Assembly (NCBI RefSeq): GCF_023091245.1
Contig: NZ_JAHWXN010000002.1
Coordinates: 620,001-684,000, forward strand
Source: Microbacterium croceum
GTDB lineage: Bacteria > Actinomycetota > Actinomycetes > Actinomycetales > Microbacteriaceae
Reading direction: 5' to 3'
Length of the DNA: 64,000 nt
The position numbers and the translations under genes are program-made. The number at the start of each line of letters is the position of its first letter. The stretch's first letter is position 1. Under the pieces are notes generated by a model. It was not told the DNA's origin, did no database searches, and saw only the letters and a list, made by a program, of their open reading frames with translations. This document shows positions 16,293 through 25,541 of the stretch, piece by piece.

Positions 16293-17732
16293 TTGACCAC
16301 GACAGCCCACCAGCAACCGCCCGGCGCGCCGACCGACGCGGGCCTGCGCCGCGGCGTCATGAGCGGCCCCGAGCTGGCCGCCCAGGCGATCGCCAACATC
16401 GCCCCGAGCGCGGTGATCGCGTTCACCGCCGCCGCGATCTTCCTCGGAGCCGGCAACGGCACCATCTACGCGTTCGGCCTCGCGACGATCGTGATCCTCT
16501 GCGTCGGCTACTGCGTCGTGGTGTTCGCCCGCAAGCACGCCTCCGCCGGCTCGCTCTACACCTACGTGTCGAAGGGCTTGGGACCGGCGGGGGCATACCT
16601 CGCCGGTGCGACGCTGCTGATCGGATGCTTCGGCATCGCGGCGGCATCGCTCATGGGGTCGGTCTCGTACATGAGCCAGTTCCTGACGCTGCTCGGCGTC
16701 CCCGCTTCCGGCCTCGGCTGGAGCATCGGGCTGGCGATCGTGCTCGGCGGTCTCGCCACGCTGTTCACCATCCGCGGCATCCGGCTCTCTGCGCGGGTGT
16801 CTTTGGTGCTCGAACTGCTGTCGGTCGCGATCATCCTCGTGCTGCTGATCTCGGCGCTCGTGTGGGCAGGCCCCGGGGCCTGGGACCCGGCGCAGCTGCT
16901 GGCCGAGGGATCCTCCTTCCAGGGCATCGCCGCCGGCATGGTGCTCGGCATCCTCGGTTTCGTCGGATTCTCCTCGGCGGATGCGCTCGGCCGAGAGGCG
17001 AAGAACCCGTACAAGGCCATCCCCCGCGCCATCATGTGGAGCGCCCTCACCGTCGGCATCCTGTACGTCTTCGCGGCGTACACGCAGATCGCCGTGCTCG
17101 GCGATGACCTGGCCACCGCGGCGAGCCCCCTGGAGAGCATGTCCGAGCTCATCGGCATGCCGGCCTGGTTCGCCCCGGTGCTGACGTTCGGCGTCGCCGC
17201 ATCGTTCTTCGCCGTGGTCGTCGCCCCGCTCAACGTCATCGGCCGCATCGTCTACGTGATGGGCAAGGAGGGCGTGGTGCACGAGCGGTTCGGCCGCACG
17301 CACGAGCGCCACCTCACGCCGCACCGCGTGCTGCTGGCCGCCGGCGCCCTGGCCGTCATCGTCGACATCGTGTTCCTGATCGCAGGCGCAGAGCCCATGG
17401 AGATCCTGGTCTGGGTCAACACCTGGGGCACCTACGGCTACATGGTCGCGTACGCGCTCGTCGCGATCGCGTGCGTGGTCTACACGCAGCGCGCCGGAAT
17501 GCGCAACGGACTCGTCTGGGTGTGCGCGACCATCGCGGTCGCCACCATGGCGTACGTCTTCTTCGCGAACGTGTTCCCGGTTCCGGCGTTCCCGTTCAAC
17601 GTGATCCCCTACGTGTTCATCGTCTGCGTGCTCGCGGCGCTCAGCCGGTACTGGTACCTCAAGGCCCGCCAGCCCGAGGTGATCGCCCGCATCGGCAACA
17701 CCGAGACCTCGGCGATGGACGGAGTCGGCTGA
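16293..17732 (+). CDS. APC-superfamily amino acid/amine permease
   Basis: A 479-residue permease with about 12 TM segments. The N-terminal LAAQAIANIAPSAVIAFTAA matches the substrate-binding unwound TM1 of APC transporters, and the region FVGFSSADALGREAKNPYKA is the conserved TM6-loop motif (FxGFE-like, with the usual Glu replaced by Ser). The start is TTG at 16293, supported by AAGGAG six bases upstream. It is co-directional with the alcohol dehydrogenase and ends at a strong terminator. The substrate is unknown; ethanolamine-, GABA- or polyamine-like compounds are plausible. Confidence 0.84.
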   Translation: MTTTAHQQPPGAPTDAGLRRGVMSGPELAAQAIANIAPSAVIAFTAAAIFLGAGNGTIYAFGLATIVILCVGYCVVVFARKHASAGSLYTYVSKGLGPAGAYLAGATLLIGCFGIAAASLMGSVSYMSQFLTLLGVPASGLGWSIGLAIVLGGLATLFTIRGIRLSARVSLVLELLSVAIILVLLISALVWAGPGAWDPAQLLAEGSSFQGIAAGMVLGILGFVGFSSADALGREAKNPYKAIPRAIMWSALTVGILYVFAAYTQIAVLGDDLATAASPLESMSELIGMPAWFAPVLTFGVAASFFAVVVAPLNVIGRIVYVMGKEGVVHERFGRTHERHLTPHRVLLAAGALAVIVDIVFLIAGAEPMEILVWVNTWGTYGYMVAYALVAIACVVYTQRAGMRNGLVWVCATIAVATMAYVFFANVFPVPAFPFNVIPYVFIVCVLAALSRYWYLKARQPEVIARIGNTETSAMDGVG

Positions 17733-17797
17733 TACGGCATCCCCCCTCCGTATCAGCGGCTGCGCGATGTGACCCGAATCCTCATCCCGCAGCGACG

Positions 17798-17835
17798 AAG
17801 GCCCCGCCTCCCCGGCCCCGGGACGGCGGGGCCTT
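17798..17835. terminator. Bidirectional terminator between permease and hydrolase
   Basis: AAGGCCCCGCC (17798-17808) pairs perfectly with GGCGGGGCCTT (17825-17835). It sits between convergent genes and ends in T or A on either strand. Confidence 0.75.
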
Positions 17836-17868
17836 CTGCTGCGCCGTCATGTCGACGGCGTGCGGTGG

Positions 17869-18870
17869 TCACGACCACTCGATCGCTCCCAGCACCGGCC
17901 ACGCCCCCTCCGAGGAGTTGGCGATGACCGTTCCCGTCACACCGGAGTCGGGGTCGTGCCAGGTGCGGCCCGAGACGCCGGCGTCGTACCCCTCGAGCAG
18001 AACGGTGTCGGACTCCCAGCCGCGCCAGAAGCCGCGGCCGTAGCGCATCTCCTCGTCGTCGACGGAGTACAGAGGTTCCGTGAGCGTGCGCAGCGTGCGC
18101 TCGGAGACGATGCGGTGCGCGAAGAGCGCCGCCCAGAAGGCCTGCAGATCACGCGCTGTGGTGGCGGCGCCGCCGTCGCCATTACCTCGCACCGGCAGGT
18201 GCAGCACATTCGTCCTGTCGTCGGTGTCGCCGAGGTAGCCGAGAGCCAGATCGCCGGGCATGTCATCCGTCCGCGGGTAGCCGCTCGACGTCATCCCCGC
18301 GGGAGCGAACACCTTCTGCTGCACCAGCTCATGGAACGGCACGGATGACGCCCGCTCCGCGATCAGCGCCAGCAGCACGAAACCGCTGTTGCAGTACGCG
18401 AACTGCTCCCCGGGGGCACTGACCTGCGAATGCCCGTCGAGCACCGGGATGAATGCCTCGGTGTTGTCGAGCTCGTGCAGCGGGCGATCGATCACGTAGT
18501 CCGTGATCGATCCGGTCGACTCGTCGATGTAGTCCCCGATGCCTGACGTATGGGACAGCAGGTGGTCGACCGTGACGGCGTCGTCGACGAGCGGAAGATC
18601 GTCGCCCAGAAGAGGGCGCACCGCAGTGTCGAGCGCGAGGACGCCGTCGTCGATGAGCGCCCCCACCGCCAGCGCGGTGAACCCCTTTCCGATGCTGGCG
18701 ACGAGGCAGCGGCTGTCCACCGTCATGGGGATGCCGCGAGCGCGATCGGCGGAACCGTAGGCGCGGGCGAAGGGCTCCGCATCGGGTGCGTCGACGCGGA
18801 TGACTCCGCTGAAGCCCGCATCCAGGGCGGCGTCGTGCAGTGCTGTGGTCGTGTCGTGCGGCGAGGTCAT
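17869..18870 (-). CDS. Serine hydrolase of the beta-lactamase/D-Ala-D-Ala peptidase fold
   Basis: A 333-residue class C beta-lactamase-like protein. The nucleophile motif SIGK (about residue 60) is preceded by DSRCLVA, the second motif is YCNSGF (about residue 150), and the HTSGIGDYI segment is typical of the family. No signal peptide is visible, so it is probably cytoplasmic, as in many esterase-like members; resistance to beta-lactams is not implied. It is divergent from the ABC exporter operon across a 314-base gap. Confidence 0.82.
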   Translation of the reverse strand: MTSPHDTTTALHDAALDAGFSGVIRVDAPDAEPFARAYGSADRARGIPMTVDSRCLVASIGKGFTALAVGALIDDGVLALDTAVRPLLGDDLPLVDDAVTVDHLLSHTSGIGDYIDESTGSITDYVIDRPLHELDNTEAFIPVLDGHSQVSAPGEQFAYCNSGFVLLALIAERASSVPFHELVQQKVFAPAGMTSSGYPRTDDMPGDLALGYLGDTDDRTNVLHLPVRGNGDGGAATTARDLQAFWAALFAHRIVSERTLRTLTEPLYSVDDEEMRYGRGFWRGWESDTVLLEGYDAGVSGRTWHDPDSGVTGTVIANSSEGAWPVLGAIEWS

Positions 18871-19184
18871 GGGAAGAAGAACCCTCTCGATCGTCGGGAC
18901 GAAGCGCGAGTCGCGCAGCGCTCAGCGGAGATCGCTGTACATCGATGCAATCATGGCTCGAGCAGACGCGCATCCCTCTCCGGGAGGAACGCCTGATACC
19001 CCCGGAGGCCGATGCGCACCGTCTCCTCGCCGCCCTACCGTCGAGATCATGACTCCCCGTGCGCTTCCTCGTCGCCTGCTCCTGCCCCTCGTCGCCGCCG
19101 GCCGAGCGGGGATCGTGCGGACGGGTGCCGCACTCGTCACGTCGGTTTCCCGAAGTCGGGATTCATACTCTACAGTGTAGAGAT
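18871..19184. other. Intergenic region with a doubtful small frame and a TetR operator
   Basis: A 43-codon frame at 19049-19180 (MTPRALPRRLLLPLVAAGRA start) has TACCGT seven bases upstream, but its composition is unremarkable and it runs into the operator at 19168-19182. It is not called as a gene. No other coding signal was seen. Confidence 0.45.
19168..19182. promoter_or_regulatory. TetR-type operator before the ABC exporter operon
   Basis: CTCTACAGTGTAGAG is a palindrome with 6-bp arms and a three-base centre, ending two bases before the ATG at 19185. TACAGT inside it could be a -10 box. The obvious binder is the TetR regulator encoded in the same operon. Confidence 0.6.
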
Positions 19185-20147
19185 ATGAACACGGCGAAGA
19201 AACAGACACGACTGGAGATGCGCGGCATCCGCAGGTCGTTCGGCGAGCGTGCAGTGCTGCGTGGCGTGGACCTGCGCGTGGAACCAGGACAGGTCCTGGG
19301 CCTGCTCGGGCCCAACGGCGCAGGCAAGTCGACGCTGATCGCCATCGCCGACGGCACGCTCGCACCCGACGCCGGTTCGGTGATGGTCGACGGCATCGAC
19401 CTGCGGACGCGTCGCAGGGCCGCAGCCGCGGTGATCGGCAGCGCGCCGCAGAGCCTCGGGATCTACCCGACGCTGAGCCTGCAGGAGAACGTCCGGGCAT
19501 TCGCGCGGCTGCATGGCCTCCGCGGCAGCGCTCTGCGCGCGCGATGCACCGAGGTCATCGAGGGCCTCGGACTCGCCTCGAGCGCCCGCCTGCCCGCCGA
19601 GCACCTGAGCGGAGGCCAGAAGCGGCGCCTGCATCTCGCGATGGCGCTCACGCACCAGCCTCGCCTGCTGTTCCTCGATGAGCCGACGGTCGGCGCCGAC
19701 GTCGAGTCGCGACAGCAGATCCTCGACCTCGTGCGCCGGATCGCCGCCGACGGTGCCGCCGTCGTGTACACGACGCACTATCTCCACGAGCTCGAGCAGC
19801 TCCCCGCCCGCATCGCGATCCTGCATGACGGCATCGTCGAAGAGCGGGGCACGGTCGACGACGTGGTGCACGCTCAGGGCGGCGGCGCACTGCGCGTGCG
19901 GGTGCCGGGCGATGCGCACCCTCCGACCGGGTGGGTGCGCGAGGGCGAGTGGCTGGTCGGCGAACCGGCGCCGACGGCCACGGGAGAACTCCTCGCCGAC
20001 CTCATCACCGGGCTCGGCGAGCGCGCCGGGGGCATCACCGATGTGCAGTTCTCCCGTCCGACGCTCGAGAGCGCCTACCTGCGGATCCTCCAGGAACGCG
20101 CGCCCCGATCGCCCTCGATCGTGGGGGTGCACGATGCTGCGGCCTAG
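19185..20147 (+). CDS. ABC exporter ATP-binding protein (DrrA/ABC-2 type)
   Basis: A 320-residue ABC ATPase. Walker A is GPNGAGKST (about residue 45), Q-loop SAPQSLG, signature LSGGQKRRLHLAMAL, Walker B LLFLDEPTVGAD, H-loop TTHYLHE. A C-terminal extension of about 90 residues follows, as in DrrA-like drug exporters. It pairs with the permease whose start overlaps its last 14 bases. It probably energises export of a drug or lipid. Expression is likely repressed through the operator at 19168-19182. Confidence 0.87.
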   Translation: MNTAKKQTRLEMRGIRRSFGERAVLRGVDLRVEPGQVLGLLGPNGAGKSTLIAIADGTLAPDAGSVMVDGIDLRTRRRAAAAVIGSAPQSLGIYPTLSLQENVRAFARLHGLRGSALRARCTEVIEGLGLASSARLPAEHLSGGQKRRLHLAMALTHQPRLLFLDEPTVGADVESRQQILDLVRRIAADGAAVVYTTHYLHELEQLPARIAILHDGIVEERGTVDDVVHAQGGGALRVRVPGDAHPPTGWVREGEWLVGEPAPTATGELLADLITGLGERAGGITDVQFSRPTLESAYLRILQERAPRSPSIVGVHDAAA

Positions 20148-20901
20148 CCTGGCGGTCGCCGCGATCGACGCCCGGATCCTCCTGCGCGACCCGTCGCCGG
20201 TCGTGGTCATGACCGTGATCCCCCTCGTCTTCGTGCCGTTCTTCGCACCGGGAGCGCGCGCGCAGCTCGTCGCCGCCGGCTATCCCTCCGCGTCGGGCGT
20301 CGAGTACGCCGTGCCCGGCCTGGCGGTGCTGTTCGCCCTGCTGTGCGTGCAGCAGGTCATCACGGCGTTCTTCCGCGAGCGCCAGTGGAACACCTGGGAT
20401 CGGCTGCGCACGTCGCCGGCGCGCGGCACCGACCTGCTCGTCGGGAAGTCCATGACCGCGTTCGGCGCACAGCTGCTGCAGCTGGTCACCGTGCTCGTCG
20501 GCGGCGCGCTGTTCTTCGGATTCCGCCCGACCGGTTCCCTCCCCGCCCTCGCCCTCGTGCTCGTCGCCTTCTCCGCCGCGATGATCGGATTCGGACTGCT
20601 GCTGGTCTCGGTGTCGCGTTCGCTCGAGTTCGCGCTGGTCATCGGCAATGTCATCGCCATGCTCATGGCCGGTGTCGGTGGGGCGTTCGGCCCGGTCGAC
20701 GCCCTGCCGACGTGGATGCAGGCGATCGCGCCGGCATCGCCGGCCTACTGGGCTCTGCGGGCGATGAGTGCGATCACCCTCGATCGGGCGGACCTGCACG
20801 ATGTCGCCGGGCCCATACTGACGCTCCTGGCCTTCACCACCTGCTTCGCAGTGCTCGCCGCACTCGCACTCGCGCTGCGTGCGCGGAAAGGAACCTCATG
20901 A
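20134..20901 (+). CDS. ABC-2 type exporter permease
   Basis: A 255-residue membrane protein with six hydrophobic segments and the ABC-2 pattern: FFRERQWNTWDRLRTSPARG coupling helix, then a GVGGAFGPVDALPTWMQAIA region before the last helices (LPTWMQAIAPASPAYWALRA). It forms the membrane part of the exporter with the preceding ATPase. Its stop overlaps the TetR start (ATGA), which indicates translational coupling. Confidence 0.83.
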   Translation: MLRPSLAVAAIDARILLRDPSPVVVMTVIPLVFVPFFAPGARAQLVAAGYPSASGVEYAVPGLAVLFALLCVQQVITAFFRERQWNTWDRLRTSPARGTDLLVGKSMTAFGAQLLQLVTVLVGGALFFGFRPTGSLPALALVLVAFSAAMIGFGLLLVSVSRSLEFALVIGNVIAMLMAGVGGAFGPVDALPTWMQAIAPASPAYWALRAMSAITLDRADLHDVAGPILTLLAFTTCFAVLAALALALRARKGTS

Positions 20902-21581
20902 TGACTCCCCGTCCCGAGCGGGTATCCCGCCACGACGTGCTCTCGGCCGCCCGCGAGATCGTGGATGCGCAGGGCCTGGAGCAGCTGACGATGCGGCGCC
21001 TGGGCACTGCCATCGGTGCGGACCCGATGACCGCCTACCGGCACTTCTCGGGCAAAGCCGAGATCGCCGCGGCCCTCGCCGACGAGTTCTGGGTGGGCCT
21101 CTCCCTCCCTTCGCCTGCGGAGTCCGCGGACTGGCGCGCCTACGCGCTGGCGCTCATGCGCACGATCCGCTCCCAGCTGGCGGCGCACCCGGGCCTGATC
21201 CCGATCGTCTCGACGCATCCGATCACCTCGCCTGCGGCCTTGACGGTCGCTGACGAGGCCATCGGTGCACTGCTGGACCTGGGCGCTCCGGTCGATCCGT
21301 CGCTCGGCGACCTCGTCAACGTGCTCGTCATGGTGACGGTCGCCTCGGCGATGGGAGAGTTCGCGGCGCCTGCCGGCACCGAGCCGGCAGAAGCGGATGC
21401 CGCGCACGCGGAGGGGAACCCTGCCGGGCACGACGATGCCGAGGCGGAACTCCTGGCGGCGCTGCCCCATCTCGGACGCGTAGTCGCCGCCGGCTGGGCC
21501 CCCTCCGCCGAGCGGCAGTTCGAGGCGGGCGTCGCCGCGATCGTGCACGGGTGGAGCTTCGCGCCACCGGCCACACCCTGA
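20898..21581 (+). CDS. TetR family transcriptional regulator
   Basis: A 227-residue regulator. The HTH is at about residues 10-55 (VLSAAREIVDAQGLEQLTMR then LGTAIGADPMTAYRHFSGKA). The ligand domain has an unusual insert of about 30 residues rich in Glu, Ala and Gly (about 160-190). It lies in the middle of the exporter operon and probably autoregulates it. The start overlaps the permease stop, and its own stop overlaps the next start (TGATG). Confidence 0.85.
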   Translation: MMTPRPERVSRHDVLSAAREIVDAQGLEQLTMRRLGTAIGADPMTAYRHFSGKAEIAAALADEFWVGLSLPSPAESADWRAYALALMRTIRSQLAAHPGLIPIVSTHPITSPAALTVADEAIGALLDLGAPVDPSLGDLVNVLVMVTVASAMGEFAAPAGTEPAEADAAHAEGNPAGHDDAEAELLAALPHLGRVVAAGWAPSAERQFEAGVAAIVHGWSFAPPATP

Positions 21582-23905
21582 TGGACCTCGCAAGCACGGG
21601 GCGCATGACCGCTGCCCGCATCCGAAGGAACCCTCTGAGCAGCATCGCGCTGATGCTGCTCATCGCGATCAGTGCGGCGACGGCGGGCGCGGGCGTCTTC
21701 GCGCTGACCTCGTCGATCGGCGCGACCGAGCGGCTCTTCCGCCTTGCGCAGGCTCCGGATGCCGTGCAGATGCACGTCGGCCCGCTCGACCCGGACGCGT
21801 TGGACGCCTTCGCCGAGGCGAACCCCGACATCGTCCGCGACCATCAGGTCCAGGTCGCGCTCCAGCTCGACAACCTGGCACTGCGCGTGGACGGGGAATC
21901 CGACGTCGCCAGAGCGGGCGTCATGGATCTGCTGTTGGTCACGCAGAGCCCGCGGTTCGATCTTCTGCTGGACGCGGAGGGCGAGCCGGTGACCGTGCGC
22001 GACGGCCAGATCGCGGTGCCGAGCTACTACGCGAGCGCTTATGAGCTCGCCCCCGGCGACATGGTCGATCTCGTCATCGACGGAGCGGCACAGCCCTACA
22101 CCGTATCCGACGTCATCCAGGACGCCCAGATGGGTCCGAGCCTGGTCAACTCGAAGCGCTTCGTCGTCTCCGCCGATGACTGGCAGCGGCTCTCCGGCAG
22201 CCTTCCCCCAGAGCACATCCTCACCTTCCGCCTCGTGGACGGCGCCGGCGACCGGTTCGCGGAGGCCTATCGCCTCGCGCAGCTGCCCGCGAACGGTGCC
22301 GCCGTCGACGGGTCACTGCTGCGCCTGATCACCGCACTGTCCGACGGGCTGGTGGCGATCGTCACCATCCTGGTGAGCCTGATCCTGTTGTCGATCACGC
22401 TGCTCTGCCTCCGGATCATGGTGCTCACCGCGCTCGAGGAGGATGCCAGACGGATCGGCGTACTCCGCGCGATCGGCTTCTCCCACCGCGACGTGAGAGG
22501 CACCCTGCTCATCGGCTACGCCGTGCATGCCGCCGCGGGATCGATCGTGGCGCTGTTCCTCGTCTGGCCGGTGTCGTCGCTTCTGACGAGCACGGGGAGC
22601 GCCACGCTGACGGGCCCGCAGGGCGGATTCGTGTCGGCCGCGACGATCATCACCGTGGTGATCACGTCCATCCTGCCGGTCCTGGTCGCCGCTCAGCTGC
22701 TGCGGGGCATCCGCCGCATCAGCCCGCTGGCTGCGCTGACCCGACCGCAGGTGTCGCCGCAGACCGGGCGCCGCCCGCGACGACTCCGGTGGGATCTCCC
22801 GACGCCCGTCACCCTGCGCCTCGCCCTGCGCGGCCTGACGTCCCGGCCCGGTGCTGCCGTGCTGCTGATCGCGATGGTCGCCTGCGCGGTCACGCTGTCC
22901 GCCCTGCCGCTGCGGGTGACTCAGACGATTGCGGCACCGGACTTCGTCACGGTCATGGGCGTCGGACAGAGCGACATCCGCGCGTTCGTCCGGGAGGGCG
23001 TGGAGAGCAGCGCGCCGGGACGACTCGAGCGATCGCTGGCGGACGACCCCGACATCGATCGGTTCGCGAGTGCGACCAGCTATCGCGTCGACGTGGTCGC
23101 GGGGAGCCACCGTGAGACCATCGCGCTGGAAGCAGGCGATACCTCTCTCTTCCCCGTCGCGTACGTGCACGGCACCGCACCGAGGCATCCCGGCGAGATC
23201 GCGCTGTCGACGCTCGCCGCCGAGACGGCGGGGGTCGGGGTGGGGCAGTCGGTCGACGTGATCTCCGACGACACCAGCCGCAGCTACCGGGTCACGGCGG
23301 TCTATCACGACATCACCAACGGCGGACGATCCGGAAAGACCGCGTCGTTCGACGAGGCCACCGGTGTGCCGCTGTGGCGGACCGTGCTGATCGACGTGCG
23401 CGAAGGAGTCGATCAGCACGCGAAGGCCACGTCGTTGTCCGGCGAGCATCCCGCGGCCTCGTTCACCGAGCTGGATCGCTTCGTGCAGTACACCCTCGGC
23501 GACACGGTCGAGCGGATGCAGGCGGCGTCGATGGTCGCCGGAGGCTCGGCGGCCGTGGTGATGCTCCTGGTGTTCGCGCTGCGAGGCCGACTCGAGTCTG
23601 CGCGTGATGAGGCGGACCTGCGGCTGCTGCGGCTGCTCGGGTGGTCAGGGAGCGCCGTGCGCGCCGTTCCGATGCTCCGCACCGTGACTGTGGCCGCGCT
23701 CGGGCTCCTCCTCGGAGCCATCGCGACCGAGGCGCTCGGTCCCTCCGTGCTCGGCGCCATGCTCTCTTCGTTCGGCGGCGGGGCGACCGCACTCGCCCCG
23801 CCGGACGTCCTGCCCGTCATGACCGCGGCGAGCGTGGCGGCAGCCGTGCTCGCCGGCACGCTGATCGCCTCCTTCGCTCTCCCGACCCTCCGCAACGAAA
23901 GCTGA
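21581..23905 (+). CDS. FtsX-like (MacB-type) ABC permease with two FtsX modules
   Basis: A 774-residue membrane protein. A first helix (about residues 20-45) is followed by a large extracytoplasmic domain (about 50-240), three helices with the FtsX sequence RIGVLRAIGFSHRDVRGTLL (about 285-300), then a helix, a second extracellular domain (about 470-640) and three further helices with LRLLRLLGWSGSAVRAVPML. This duplicated layout fits exporters of peptides or lipids driven by a LolD/MacB-like ATPase, which is encoded directly downstream. The start overlaps the TetR stop by one base; an alternative is 21605. Confidence 0.84.
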   Translation: MDLASTGRMTAARIRRNPLSSIALMLLIAISAATAGAGVFALTSSIGATERLFRLAQAPDAVQMHVGPLDPDALDAFAEANPDIVRDHQVQVALQLDNLALRVDGESDVARAGVMDLLLVTQSPRFDLLLDAEGEPVTVRDGQIAVPSYYASAYELAPGDMVDLVIDGAAQPYTVSDVIQDAQMGPSLVNSKRFVVSADDWQRLSGSLPPEHILTFRLVDGAGDRFAEAYRLAQLPANGAAVDGSLLRLITALSDGLVAIVTILVSLILLSITLLCLRIMVLTALEEDARRIGVLRAIGFSHRDVRGTLLIGYAVHAAAGSIVALFLVWPVSSLLTSTGSATLTGPQGGFVSAATIITVVITSILPVLVAAQLLRGIRRISPLAALTRPQVSPQTGRRPRRLRWDLPTPVTLRLALRGLTSRPGAAVLLIAMVACAVTLSALPLRVTQTIAAPDFVTVMGVGQSDIRAFVREGVESSAPGRLERSLADDPDIDRFASATSYRVDVVAGSHRETIALEAGDTSLFPVAYVHGTAPRHPGEIALSTLAAETAGVGVGQSVDVISDDTSRSYRVTAVYHDITNGGRSGKTASFDEATGVPLWRTVLIDVREGVDQHAKATSLSGEHPAASFTELDRFVQYTLGDTVERMQAASMVAGGSAAVVMLLVFALRGRLESARDEADLRLLRLLGWSGSAVRAVPMLRTVTVAALGLLLGAIATEALGPSVLGAMLSSFGGGATALAPPDVLPVMTAASVAAAVLAGTLIASFALPTLRNES

Positions 23906-23910
23906 GCATC

Positions 23911-24618
23911 ATGACCCGCTCCCCTCTCATCGACGCCCGAGGCGTCACCCGGCGGTTCCCAGCAGCCGGCGACGACCGCACGACGGTGCTGGACGGCGTC
24001 GATCTCGCGATCGAGGAAGGAGACTATGTCGCGCTCACCGGTCCGAGCGGATCGGGCAAGACCACCCTGCTGTCCTGCCTCAGCGGCCTCGACCAGCCCA
24101 CGTCGGGCTCGGTGCGCCTGGCCGGCACCGACCTCGCGACCCTCGACGACCCTCGCCTCGCGCGCACCCGGCGCACCACGCTCGGGTTCGTCTTCCAACG
24201 CACGGATCTGCTCGACGAACTGCTCGTGCGCGACAACATCCTGCTCCCCGCGCACCGGCGACGAGGACGGATTCCGAACGAGACACGAGCGCACACCGCA
24301 GGACTCATGGAGCGACTCGGGATCGGGCACCTCGGCGACCGCCGCACGCACGAGCTGTCCGGCGGCCAGCGCCAGCGCGTCGGCATCTGCCGCGCGCTCG
24401 TGAACCGGCCCCGCATCGTGTTCGCCGATGAGCCGACGGGCGCTCTGCACAGCGAGTCCGTCGAGGAGGTGCTGGCTGTGTTCGACGAGCTGAACGCCGA
24501 GGGCACGACCCTCGTCGTGGTCACGCACGATCCCGCCGTGGCGCGGCGCGCACGTACCCGCTGCCACCTCGTCGACGGACGGATCGTGGACGCGCCGGCG
24601 ACGGCCTCGGTGCGCTGA
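23911..24618 (+). CDS. ABC transporter ATP-binding protein (LolD/MacB type)
   Basis: A 235-residue ATPase: Walker A GPSGSGKTT, Q-loop FVFQRTDLLDELLVRDNI, signature LSGGQRQRVGICRAL, Walker B IVFADEPTGAL, H-loop VVTHDPAVARRA. The GALHSE segment replaces the usual GALDS of this subfamily, a His for Asp change in the D-loop that may affect dimer ATP hydrolysis. It partners the FtsX-like permease five bases upstream and ends the five-gene operon. Confidence 0.86.
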   Translation: MTRSPLIDARGVTRRFPAAGDDRTTVLDGVDLAIEEGDYVALTGPSGSGKTTLLSCLSGLDQPTSGSVRLAGTDLATLDDPRLARTRRTTLGFVFQRTDLLDELLVRDNILLPAHRRRGRIPNETRAHTAGLMERLGIGHLGDRRTHELSGGQRQRVGICRALVNRPRIVFADEPTGALHSESVEEVLAVFDELNAEGTTLVVVTHDPAVARRARTRCHLVDGRIVDAPATASVR

Positions 24619-24654
24619 GCGCCGGCATCCCCCGCCGAGTGGGCGACAGCGGAG

Positions 24655-24660
24655 TACATT
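24655..24660 (+). promoter_or_regulatory. -10-like box of a leaderless HEAT-repeat gene
   Basis: TACATT, six bases, then ATG at 24667, with no Shine-Dalgarno sequence. Confidence 0.45.
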
Positions 24661-24666
24661 CGGGGC

Positions 24667-25353
24667 ATGTCGACGTCACAGGTGCTGCAGAGCGAGTTGC
24701 GCGAGTTGGATCCGCAGCGCTGGCCGGAGTTTCTCACCGCCCGCTCGGGACTTCCCGGTCCGCGGGCGAACCTCACGCTGGTGGACGCGGCCGCTCGCAT
24801 CGCCGATCCCCCGGCCATCGAAGCCCTGCTCGTGGACGGCGCGGAGTACCCGATGATGTGCGCGGCGGCGGCGATCGCTCGACGCGCGGCCGAACCCGCA
24901 TCCGCGGCGCAGGCGCGCACCCTGGCGACGGATGAGCGGTGGCGTGTGCGCGAGGGCGTCGTCATCGGCCTGCAACTGCTCGGCGACGAGTCGCCCGACG
25001 CGCTGATCGCGACCGTGCGCGCCTGGGCGGACGATCCCGACCTGTACGTCGAGCGCGCGGCGACCGCGGCGATCTGCGAACCGCGGCTGTTGCGCTCCGC
25101 CGCAGCCGCAGCCGCTGCCCTCGACATCTGCCGCCGAACCACTCGGCACCTGACCGCCCTTCCCCGCGAGCGCCGGTCCGAGCCGGCGGCGAGGAACCTC
25201 CGGCAGGCGCTGGGCTACTGCTGGAGCATCGCCATCGCCGCCGACCCCGAGCCCGGCCTTGCCGCCTTCCGAGAACTCTCGTCGGAAGACCCCGATGTCG
25301 CGTGGATCGTGAAGGAGAACCTGCGCAAGAAGCGGTTGTCCTCGATCATCTGA
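24667..25353 (+). CDS. HEAT-repeat-like hypothetical protein
   Basis: A 228-residue soluble protein of paired helices with the recurrent pattern of alpha-alpha repeats: IEALLVDGAEYPMMCAAAAI, WRVREGVVIGLQLLG, PDLYVERAATAAICEP, and the terminal DPDVAWIVKENLRKKRLSSI. Such proteins are often annotated as HEAT-repeat or DNA-alkylation-repair-like scaffolds. No catalytic motif is seen and the function is unknown. It has its own predicted leaderless promoter. Confidence 0.7.
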   Translation: MSTSQVLQSELRELDPQRWPEFLTARSGLPGPRANLTLVDAAARIADPPAIEALLVDGAEYPMMCAAAAIARRAAEPASAAQARTLATDERWRVREGVVIGLQLLGDESPDALIATVRAWADDPDLYVERAATAAICEPRLLRSAAAAAAALDICRRTTRHLTALPRERRSEPAARNLRQALGYCWSIAIAADPEPGLAAFRELSSEDPDVAWIVKENLRKKRLSSII

Positions 25354-25437
25354 GGGCCAGGCCGATCTCGAGCTGTCTCCCCGCAGGAAGCTCGGAGCGG
25401 ATCCCCCTTTCCCGGCCTCCTCACCGACATGCCGTAA

Positions 25438-25461
25438 ATTGTCGACAATCGACGATAAGAT
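25438..25461 (+). promoter_or_regulatory. GntR operator and promoter of the HAD phosphatase gene
   Basis: ATTGTCGACAAT (25438-25449) is a perfect palindrome. The extended form TTGTCGACAATCGAC (25439-25453) is followed three bases later by TAAGAT (25456-25461) as a possible -10 box. Same word as at 30115-30129 and 38748-38762. Confidence 0.65.
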
Positions 25462-25541
25462 GCCGGGAGGCGCGCCCCGCCCATGGCCGCCACCGAGGCC
25501 GGAGACGCGGCGCATCCGCCACTCCAGGATCGGACGCATGC

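Noticed and set aside
17869..18870. Beta-lactamase conferring resistance
   Set aside because: No signal peptide is visible and the family includes many esterases and peptidases.
19049..19180. 43-codon frame with a possible leaderless start
   Set aside because: No family similarity, runs into the TetR operator, and has no conserved feature; kept only as a note.
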